A stretch of 6,487 bases of DNA from CAZART01 sp964487555. Lineage in GTDB: Bacteria > Bacteroidota > Rhodothermia > Rhodothermales > VXPQ01. The DNA is taken from positions 1-6,487 of the forward strand of contig CAZART010000200.1 of the NCBI GenBank assembly GCA_964487555.1, read 5' to 3'. The translations under genes and the position numbers were made by a program. This document shows positions 1 to 4,566 of the stretch, piece by piece. Position 1 is the stretch's first letter. The number at the start of each line of letters is the position of its first letter. The notes beneath the pieces are model-generated. The model saw only the letters and a list, made by a program, of their open reading frames with translations. It was not told the DNA's origin and did no database searches.

Positions 1-660
1 GTGCATCTGAACGTAGCTTATCGGGACGAACCGGGCCAGCGCCATCACGACGATGGCTCCTGCGACGAACCGCGTCAACAATCGTCCGGGTAGCAGCCCG
101 CTGCGAACGATCGCGACGGCGAAAGAGCAGGCGCCAAAGGCGAAAATGGCGGCGCTGCCGAAAAGGGTCGGAATGAACCAGGGATAGACCCCGTTCTGTA
201 TCGCGGCCGCATCGGCTCCAATACTGACCGCCGAGAGCGGGGCGAATTCCATGGCCGGCAGTAGCGCGTATAGCACGCTTCCCATCACGACGAACGGGAG
301 ACCGATGACGCTCCACCGCTCCTCTCCGCTACGGCGGAGCCATGCCCGGAGGGCGAGGAAGGCGAGTGCGATTAGCCCCGACCCGACGGCGACCAGATAG
401 TGTGCGACGCCCCAGCGCAGCGTGTCCGCCTCGACCGCCGCCGCGAGGTTCGCCAGGAAGTCGGGATCGGTTGGATTGCCGATGTGCGGATGATACAGTA
501 GCCCGGCGAGCATCACAGCCGGGGCGAGCACCAGGATCGCCGCGCCGAACCCCTTTCTGACGGAATCCGGAAGCGCGCCGCGCTCCGTCGGGGGCGCGTC
601 CGACTCATGAGATGCACTGGGTTGCCGCTTTTCGTGCTCAACTCGATTTCCTGTGTTCAT
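1..660 (-). CDS. Multi-pass membrane protein of unknown function (C-terminus beyond window)
   Basis: Reading the minus strand from the ATG at 660 gives 220 codons without a stop, running off the left edge. Residues 1-36 are polar and charged, so this is a cytoplasmic tail rather than a signal peptide. Hydrophobic segments follow at about 38-57, 84-104, 117-136, 160-185 and 196-213, which is at least five membrane spans. The start is well supported: a purine-rich Shine-Dalgarno (AAGGAAGGAG, plus-strand 667-676) sits 6 bases upstream of the ATG. I do not recognise the family. The short loop with LLYHPHIGNPTDPDFL after the first span looks like a feature of small bacterial integral membrane proteins of the DUF4386 kind, but that is only an impression. 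No catalytic motif is visible. The gene stands alone, reading away from the nucleotidyltransferase remnant's 3' end in the same direction. The function cannot be assigned. Confidence 0.75.
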   Translation of the reverse strand, partial: MNTGNRVEHEKRQPSASHESDAPPTERGALPDSVRKGFGAAILVLAPAVMLAGLLYHPHIGNPTDPDFLANLAAAVEADTLRWGVAHYLVAVGSGLIALAFLALRAWLRRSGEERWSVIGLPFVVMGSVLYALLPAMEFAPLSAVSIGADAAAIQNGVYPWFIPTLFGSAAIFAFGACSFAVAIVRSGLLPGRLLTRFVAGAIVVMALARFVPISYVQMH

Positions 661-666
661 GGCCTA

Positions 667-676
667 CTCCTTCCTT
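667..676 (-). promoter_or_regulatory. Strong Shine-Dalgarno for the membrane protein gene
   Basis: On the minus strand this reads AAGGAAGGAG, ending 6 bases before the ATG at 660. It decides the start of the membrane protein gene. It also shows that at least some genes here use Shine-Dalgarno initiation, whereas the helicase and HNH genes in the same window have no such site. No convincing -35/-10 pair was found upstream. A TACGTT element on the minus strand near 690 is the only weak -10 candidate. Confidence 0.7.
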
Positions 677-799
677 TTGTGATACGGTCGGGGAGCAACG
701 TAGCATGCGCCGGCACCTCACGCATCGGGCAAACCACGCATATAGCGGGAGCGGACGAAATGGGTGTTTCCACGCAGGACGCGCGGAAGTGCTAGATGA

Positions 800-819
800 C
801 CGCCGGCTTCTGCCGGTGG
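800..819 (-). terminator. GC-rich hairpin after the nucleotidyltransferase remnant (weak terminator candidate)
   Basis: CCGCCGGC and GCCGGTGG form an 8-bp stem (one G.T pair on the plus strand) around a 4-base loop. The hairpin lies 16 bases past the minus-strand stop at 836. No T-tract follows in the minus direction, so intrinsic termination is uncertain. Confidence 0.3.
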
Positions 820-835
820 GGATCGCATCGCCGCC

Positions 836-1268
836 TCAAATGACCTCTGCTTCGTTCTGCAATCGCGTCCAGGGATCTTGTAGACCGAGATCACCTGCCC
901 ATCGATTCAAGTAATCCAGATCGAGGTGCTCGTATTGTACCTTAAACACGCGGAGCGCATCGGTGAAATGCTTCTGGCTCTCTCCCATCTGACCGGCCCA
1001 GAGAAGTTTCATCAGAATGGTGTCTTCGGGTGCGGAAACGCTGAGCCGTTCGCCCATCGCCTCTTCGGCGTATCTCCTCGAAAAGCGCGTGCGATCGAAC
1101 GGCTCTCCGGTGAGCATCCGGAAATCGACGTTGTCGCCTTCACGAACGTCTATCAGATTGAACATCGACTTGTGGGCCATCGCGTCCTTCGCTGCAGTCG
1201 CGTCGACGTAAAAATCAGGCCGGGAAACGCATCGACAAGACGGTCGACGTCTGATGATCGAAGTGGGG
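836..1268 (-). pseudogene. Remnant of a small nucleotidyltransferase-fold protein (5'-truncated, frameshifted)
   Basis: An open frame of 114 codons runs from an ATG at 1180 to a stop at 836, but the homology starts further upstream. In the same frame, 1216 down to 1181 reads DFYVDATAAKDA, and then MAHKSMFNLIDVREGDNVDF follows. This is the core of a widespread family of small (about 150-190 aa) minimal nucleotidyltransferase-like proteins (DUF6036 or AbiEii-like). The C-terminal signature also fits: APEDTILMKLLWAG, then LRVFKVQYEHLDLDYLNRWAGDLG. Upstream of 1217 the homology continues in another frame (PLRSSDVDRLVDAFPG, 1266-1219), so a frameshift lies at about 1217-1221. Before about 1268 the homology ends at the permease remnant. 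The N-terminal glycine/serine and the acidic metal-binding motif expected in this fold are missing, so the product should be inactive. The family call rests on remembered consensus, with no search behind it. It could still be expressed as a 114-aa fragment. Confidence 0.6.
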
Positions 1269-1900
1269 ACGCGAGGGCGAGGTCATCGGGGTGGTCGGCG
1301 ACTTCAACTACGAGTCGCTGCGGCATGCCGTGGATCCGCTCACCTTCCGGGTTTCGCCGTGGCTCCGCTATCTCGTGCTCGAGACGGCGACGGCGGATGC
1401 CTCCGATGCGGTCGCCGCCGTGCGGGCGCGGTGGAGTGAGCTGGCGCCGTACCGGCCGTTCCTGTACAGCTTTCTTGGATGAGTCATTCGATGCGTTGTA
1501 TCGTTCGGAAGCCCGGTTCGGCGCGCTTTTCGGCACGTTCGCGGCACTGGCGATCTTCATCGCCTGCCTCGGCCTCTTCGGATTGTCCGCCTACTCGGTT
1601 CAGCAGCGGACGAAGGAGATCGGCATCCGCAAGGCGCTCGGCGCATCGGCGGCGAGCGTGGCGGGGCTGTTCTCGAAGGACTTCCTGAAGCTCGTGCTGA
1701 TCGGATTCGTCGTGGCGGTGCCGGTGTCATATCTGGCGATGAGCCGCTGGCTCGACGGCTTCGCCTACCGCATCGACATCGGCTCGGGCGTCTTCCTGCT
1801 CGCGGGCGGTGCGGCGCTGCTCGTGGCAGTCATGACGGTGAGCTGGCAGAGTGCGCGGGCGGCGGGGTTGGATCCGGTTAGGACGCTGCGGTATGAGTAG
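1258..1900 (+). pseudogene. C-terminal remnant of an FtsX/MacB-type ABC transporter permease, frameshifted
   Basis: After an in-frame TGA at 1255-1257 the frame reads WGREGEVIGVVGDFNYESLR and continues to a stop at 1480-1482 (SFLG, stop). Homology carries on in another frame from 1475 (LDESFDALYRSEARFG) to the TAG at 1898-1900. One extra base at 1474-1476 explains the shift. The second part has the family hallmarks: a membrane span at the ALFGTFAALAIFIACLGLFGLSAY region, the cytoplasmic QQRTKEIGIRKALGAS motif, SKDFLKLVL, a second span, FAYRIDIG, a third span, and a terminal DPVRTLRYE. Intact relatives are about 750-850 residues, export or remodel the envelope with a separate ATPase, and have an N-terminal span plus a periplasmic domain. 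Only about 210 residues remain here, with no start codon or ribosome site, so this is a dead fragment. The Bacteroidota-like signature is the best taxonomic clue in the window. Confidence 0.85.
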
Positions 1901-1904
1901 GCTT

Positions 1905-1971
1905 TGAGCGTGAGGGTGAGAGCGTGAGAGGGTGAGAGCGAGCATGAGAAGGTGAGAGGGGTGAGAGGGTG
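1905..1971. repeat. Degenerate GTGAGAG-type low-complexity tandem repeat
   Basis: Just past the permease stop, GTGAG, GTGAGAG and GTGAGAGG units repeat about eight times with 7-9 base spacing, giving a strand-biased purine tract. It fills most of the gap between the convergent permease remnant and HNH gene. It has no hairpin and no coding signal. It may have expanded by slippage, and nothing points to a function. Confidence 0.7.
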
Positions 1972-2004
1972 TATCTAGAGGTCATCCACAGAAACCAAAC
2001 CTGC

Positions 2005-2922
2005 TCAGCGGACCTTCACGAGACGCATCGTGAGCCAGCGCCCCGTCGCGTATCGATGAAATAGATTGAACGCCGCCTCCAGAAAGCTGACGTCGTACTT
2101 CTCCTCGAACGCCTGCGCACCGCGACGGTGCGACTCGCCGTGGTGCGCGCGGCAGAGGGGTACGCACGTGTAGTCGCTCGGCTTGACAGATTGCCCCCGC
2201 TCACCCAACGCATGGTGCGCCTCGGCCGGATGCTCGCACGCGAGGCATCCATACCGTCGAACGTATGCGCGGTAGCCCTCGTCGCGAACGGAGGGAAGCG
2301 GCGCCTCCTTCAAAAGCAGCAGACCTTGAAACGTCTGGCGGATGCCCTCGAGCGCGCCGGCAACCTCTTCGTCCAGTGTCGAGCGACGGTGGATGAGACG
2401 TTCGGCCGCGTCCGCGCCGAACTCGGCATCGCGAAGGTCATACCGGTCGGCCGCCTCACGGCCGATGATCGCCGGATTGTTTCGGCCTCCGAGAAGCTGA
2501 TCCGTCACGGTCCTCCAGGATACCGGCCGGCCGCGCGCCGCTTCATTCATGCGGATCCATCGTTCGAATAGATCGAGCTTTCCGTCGAAGAGCAGGTACA
2601 CCCGCCGGCACTGGTACAGCAATGTGGTACTCACAGAGATGTTATGCGCTTCCCGTACGCGCTCAGCGAGTTCTTCGATGATCTCGCGCCGCTTACCGCG
2701 AGGCCTCTCCGTGTGGACGACCACGAGTCCGAAACACCAGTTGAGACGAATCCGATACTCCTCGACCGCCATCACCCGCTGCTGGACGTCGCGAATCATG
2801 GCGGCCGCCTCGTCGAGCGTAAACTTCTTTTCGGGCGGAGCGAGGTGGAACGGCAGATCGGGCAGCGCGGCTTTCATGGCGGTCGTCGATGTGCATGAGG
2901 ATGGTGTCTCTACTAAAGACAC
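2005..2922 (-). CDS. HNH endonuclease-like protein (Ref/DUF968 type) with helical N-terminal domain
   Basis: A clean 305-codon frame. The C-terminal part (about 212-295) is a zinc-type HNH module: C226 and C229 (CLAC), the His pair H236-H237 (EAHHALG), then C257 with H260-H261 and H265 (PLCRAHHGESHRRG), followed by FEEKYDVSFLEAAFNLF. This layout matches the DUF968 / phage P1 Ref recombination-enhancement nuclease group, which cuts DNA with a metal ion. The N-terminal part (about 34-150) is helical and charged. The stretch IIEELAERVREAHNISVSTTLLYQCRRVYLLF recalls the YhcG/DUF1016 N-terminal domain, but only loosely. The longest frame starts at a GTG (2922) lying inside a dyad and directly after a TATAAATA element, with no Shine-Dalgarno. 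The ATG at 2877 (M16, MKAALPDLPF) is therefore a likely alternative start. The gene is convergent with the permease remnant and has no operon partner. The HNH call is firm. The substrate and role (phage-derived recombination, defence or repair) are unknown. Confidence 0.85.
   Translation of the reverse strand: MSLVETPSSCTSTTAMKAALPDLPFHLAPPEKKFTLDEAAAMIRDVQQRVMAVEEYRIRLNWCFGLVVVHTERPRGKRREIIEELAERVREAHNISVSTTLLYQCRRVYLLFDGKLDLFERWIRMNEAARGRPVSWRTVTDQLLGGRNNPAIIGREAADRYDLRDAEFGADAAERLIHRRSTLDEEVAGALEGIRQTFQGLLLLKEAPLPSVRDEGYRAYVRRYGCLACEHPAEAHHALGERGQSVKPSDYTCVPLCRAHHGESHRRGAQAFEEKYDVSFLEAAFNLFHRYATGRWLTMRLVKVR
2904..2922. promoter_or_regulatory. Inverted repeat GTGTCT-N7-AGACAC over the HNH gene's first codons
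   Basis: A perfect 6-bp dyad with arms at 2904-2909 and 2917-2922 overlaps the GTG at 2922 and the codons after it. It is one base from the larger dyad at 2924-2948. It could be an operator or an RNA hairpin that hides the start. Confidence 0.4.
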
Positions 2923-2923
2923 A

Positions 2924-2948
2924 TCGGCGGAGTATTTATAACCGCCGA
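2924..2948 (-). promoter_or_regulatory. Dyad TCGGCGG-N11-CCGCCGA enclosing a TATAAATA -10-like element
   Basis: Perfect 7-bp arms at 2924-2930 and 2942-2948 flank an AT-only run (minus strand TTATAAATA) in otherwise GC-rich DNA. This is immediately upstream of the longest start of the HNH gene. The AT core is the best -10 candidate for that gene. No good -35 is visible about 17 bases upstream. The symmetry around a -10 suggests a repressor operator, possibly autoregulatory. If transcription starts just downstream, translation would begin at the ATG at 2877 with a leader of roughly 45 bases, or the message would be nearly leaderless from 2922. Confidence 0.45.
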
Positions 2949-3346
2949 CCCGCGATTTTCTTGCGCGCTACCAGCTGCGAATTCGTGCAACTTCCGCCGG
3001 GGACTTGTCGGCGAGACCGCTCACTATGGGCCGGTGAGGTTCGACTCGGTCGGGAGACGGTCGGGGAGATAGAGGGCGCACGGTCGGCTATTCCCTCGCC
3101 CGCGCTGCGAAATACCTCCTTGAACGGGCCCACGATGGGGCGGGGGAGGCCTCGCGTGCAGTGCGAATGATGGCCGGGAGGCCTCGCCCGCAGTGCGAAT
3201 TGTGAAGTTGTACAAACGTTCGGACAAATTCATAGTGCAATAACGGCCCTATGGTCCGCGGAGGTCTGATGGAGCGCGTGTGTCCCGACCATCCGTACAA
3301 GCCTAATCGTGCAATAGCGCCTCTAAGTTCGGCGGCCCTGACGAGG
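2949..3346. other. Intergenic region without a convincing gene
   Basis: No frame here shows a recognisable protein motif. The short frames (up to about 119 codons) on either strand are arginine-, proline- and serine-rich, as expected from GC-rich non-coding DNA. The stretch holds the three-copy repeat at 3094-3200. It also holds two loosely similar sites, each with GTACAA followed by GTGCAATA (3210-3242 and 3295-3316). Confidence 0.6.
3094..3200. repeat. Three-copy intergenic repeat (two near-identical tandem units plus one diverged copy)
   Basis: A 25-base unit at 3144-3168 recurs at 3176-3200 with 23 of 25 bases identical (period 32). Its 18-base core, CCTCGCCCGCAGTGCGAA in the second unit, has a third copy at 3094-3111 that differs at two bases. 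The core contains a TCGC-N8-GCGA dyad, so each unit could form a short hairpin. The arrangement resembles small palindromic interspersed repeats (REP-like), but no transposase lies nearby. Confidence 0.65.
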
Positions 3347-3550
3347 CTACGTGAGGGAAGCGGTTTTCCCTTCAAGCGTTTGCAGGTGGATGCCGGCCAA
3401 GAAGGCTCCGACGGAGCGGACAGCGTCCTGGAGCGATAGGCCTTCACCCATCAGCCGGCGGGTCAAGCGGATGTCCGGCGTGCGATCGGCCGGAACCGGC
3501 GCTAAATCGACATGGTCCAGACGAAGATCATGAGACGCCTTCAGCATCAT
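3347..3550 (-). CDS. Possible small protein of 67 aa, unrecognised
   Basis: The minus-strand frame starts at tandem ATG codons (3550 and 3547) and ends at TAG (3347-3349). The peptide has a protein-like make-up, with LDHVDLAPVPADRTPDIRLT followed by an amphipathic helical part (RLMGEGLSLQDAVRSVGAFLAGI). Third codon positions are about 70 percent G or C, which is compatible with coding. No Shine-Dalgarno, promoter or known motif supports it. It may be a fragment of a larger gene or a chance frame. The opposite strand also carries short frames, which look less protein-like. Confidence 0.3.
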   Translation of the reverse strand: MMLKASHDLRLDHVDLAPVPADRTPDIRLTRRLMGEGLSLQDAVRSVGAFLAGIHLQTLEGKTASLT

Positions 3551-3569
3551 ATTCGGTACTGTCTGTCAT

Positions 3570-3655
3570 CCGCTTTTTCGAGCGGCGTGGCGGCCGTGCA
3601 CGATGTTGAAGAGGATCCGTCCCGATAGGGACTCGCGTTTCCGAACGAGTTTTTT
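3570..3655 (+). ncRNA. Hairpin cluster ahead of the strong terminator; candidate small RNA
   Basis: Three successive stem-loops precede the terminator at 3659. They are CCGCT-N6-AGCGG (3570-3585), GTCCC-GATA-GGGAC (3619-3632), and ACTCG-N10-CGAGT followed by six T (3631-3655). The second and third share two bases, so they would compete. The third resembles a weak intrinsic terminator itself. No plus-strand protein-coding gene is apparent upstream, so a short structured transcript of about 120 bases is possible. It does not match tmRNA, RNase P, SRP, 6S or 5S RNA as I know them. No promoter was identified, so this is tentative. Confidence 0.25.
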
Positions 3656-3658
3656 GAG

Positions 3659-3695
3659 CCCACTTCTGCATCGTGCGGGAGTGGGTTTTTTGTTT
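3659..3695 (+). terminator. Strong Rho-independent terminator
   Basis: An uninterrupted 12-bp stem with two T.G pairs (5' arm CCCACTTCTGCA, 3' arm TGCGGGAGTGGG) closes on a TCG triloop and is followed by TTTTTTGTTT. The direction is plus. In the minus direction the stem is preceded by A's and lacks a T-tract, so it should not serve the minus-strand frame at 3347-3550. What it terminates is unclear, because no convincing plus-strand gene lies upstream within the window back to 1900. Confidence 0.85.
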
Positions 3696-3717
3696 GTACG
3701 AGCCCTTCTATCAACGT

Positions 3718-3779
3718 GGCGGCGTGGCCGAGTGGTAAGGCACCCTGGGTTCGCAGGTTCGATTCCTGTCGCCGTTTCT
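3718..3779 (+). pseudogene. tRNA-Cys-like pseudogene lacking the anticodon arm
   Basis: The acceptor strands GGCGGCG (3718-3724) and CGCCGTT (3770-3776) pair over 7 bp with two G.T pairs. The D-arm follows the consensus (GCC 3727-3729, loop with GG, GGC 3739-3741). The T-arm is complete (GCAGG, TTCGATT, CCTGT, 3753-3769) and abuts the acceptor directly. Only 10 bases (3743-3752) lie between the D- and T-arms where about 21-22 are needed, so the anticodon stem-loop has been deleted. The discriminator position is T and is followed by CTA. T73 plus this acceptor and D-arm sequence points to tRNA-Cys (normal end TCCA). It cannot decode. It may be a leftover of recombination or integration at a tRNA gene. 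Confidence 0.6.
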
Positions 3780-3783
3780 ACTG

Positions 3784-4469
3784 ATGCAAACACCCGCACG
3801 CATGTGGCGTGATGATCGAAACATAACATCCGATGAAGCGAGCCGGGCGCTCTTGAACGGGCTCTTCGCCGAGATCGAGCCCTTCGCGGAACGCCTGCTC
3901 CAGGAGGATTTGCGAGAGCGCCTATCCGAATGGCCGGGCGACGAGCGGACGCGTGTGGTTGTGCTGCTGGGCATCGTCGCGTGGGAGATCTTCTCCAACA
4001 ATAATGAGGTGGTCGGTCCCGAGGATGAGATCTACAACCTCGGGCCGTGGCGCTCGAGCGGCGGATCATCGCCGACGTGTTGAACGACCGGCTCGGCGAA
4101 CGTCTGTTCGATTACCTCGATTTCTATATGGGATTTCTTGGGCGGGACCGGGGCATTTGACCGCTGTTCGCCCGGATGTTCGGATACCTGCGCGAGCACG
4201 GCTGCCGCTGACGCTATGCGCCTCCGGCCATCTTCCTGGTCTCTCTGAAGGATGCGCGTGGCGAATCGGACGATCCAGAGGCGTACGATCCGGAATCCGC
4301 CCTCCGTGGGCGCCTCGAGAGGGAGCACGAAGACGACGATCTTCACTCCGGCCTCGACGAGATCAACCGGGACGCCTTCGAAAAAGCGCTCCACTCGCCG
4401 CCGGTGGTGGTACTGGCCTATGAGGAGGTGTACGGGATGCGGCCGGCATACATCCACTATGATATGTGA
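3784..4469 (+). pseudogene. Broken gene for a conserved-looking protein of about 228 aa, unknown function
   Basis: The frame opens at an ATG (3784; a second ATG at 3802, MWRDDRNITSDEA) and reads as protein to about 4050 (FAEIEPFAERLL, TRVVVLLGIVAWEIFSNNN, EDEIYNLGPWR). It then hits a stop at 4081. A one-base deletion at about 4048-4056 moves the coding signal to the next frame: LERRIIADVLNDRLGERLFD, YLDFYMGFLGRDRGI, stop TGA (4158-4160), PLFARMFGYLREHGCR, stop TGA (4209-4211), RYAPPAIFLVSLKDARG. It continues through an acidic region to PPVVVLAYEEVYGMRPAYIHYDM and the final TGA (4467-4469). The reassembled sequence is acidic and soluble, with no spans and no motif I recognise. No Shine-Dalgarno precedes either ATG, and the start lies 4 bases after the tRNA remnant, so the 5' end may also be rearranged. 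With three lesions, it is almost certainly inactive. Confidence 0.7.
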
Positions 4470-4478
4470 TCGTGAGCG

Positions 4479-4500
4479 CCGCCGCCGTGTGAGGCGGCGG
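4479..4500 (+). terminator. GC hairpin after the broken gene (weak terminator candidate)
   Basis: A perfect 8-bp stem, CCGCCGCC (4479-4486) and GGCGGCGG (4493-4500), encloses the loop GTGTGA. It begins 10 bases after the TGA of the broken gene. The next T-run (TTTT, 4513-4516) is too far away for a classic intrinsic terminator. It may be a relic of one, or an RNA-stability hairpin. Confidence 0.4.
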
Positions 4501-4548
4501 GGTTGAGGAGCGTTTTAAGAAAAATTGAGCGTCTGAATGCCGGAACGC

Positions 4549-4557
4549 TGTGGATAA
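4549..4557 (-). promoter_or_regulatory. Perfect DnaA-box 9-mer in front of the helicase gene
   Basis: The plus strand reads TGTGGATAA, the exact complement of the TTATCCACA consensus, 10 bases before the first possible helicase ATG (4567) and just after an AT-rich patch (4513-4526). A lone box is not an origin. It could be a DnaA-responsive regulatory site or chance. It is also half of a GTGG-N7-CCAC dyad (4550-4564). Confidence 0.35.
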
Positions 4558-4566
4558 CTTCCACGC

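Noticed and set aside
836..1268. Active toxin-antitoxin or AbiE-type system
   Set aside because: The nucleotidyltransferase-like remnant lacks its N-terminal catalytic motif and is frameshifted, and no partner gene adjoins it.
926..1474. 5' extension of the permease open frame
   Set aside because: The frame is open from 926, but up to about 1260 it is antisense to the nucleotidyltransferase remnant, and from there to 1474 it is out of frame with the permease homology. Only the part from 1475 on is permease in this frame.
2128..2571. Plus-strand open frame of 147 codons
   Set aside because: Antisense shadow of the HNH gene, with no motif of its own.
3094..3200. CRISPR array
   Set aside because: Only two near-identical units separated by 7 bases plus one diverged copy. 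There are no spacers of regular length and no cas genes.
3718..3779. Functional tRNA gene
   Set aside because: Only 10 bases lie between the D- and T-arms, so there is no anticodon stem-loop. A bacterial tRNA without this arm would not decode.
3566..4069. Minus-strand frame of 167 codons
   Set aside because: It runs antisense through the tRNA relic and the broken gene with an Arg/Ser/Pro-rich sequence, so it is not a credible protein.
4549..4557. Replication origin
   Set aside because: A single perfect DnaA box with one distant imperfect match is not an origin, and no dnaA, dnaN or replication initiator gene is nearby.
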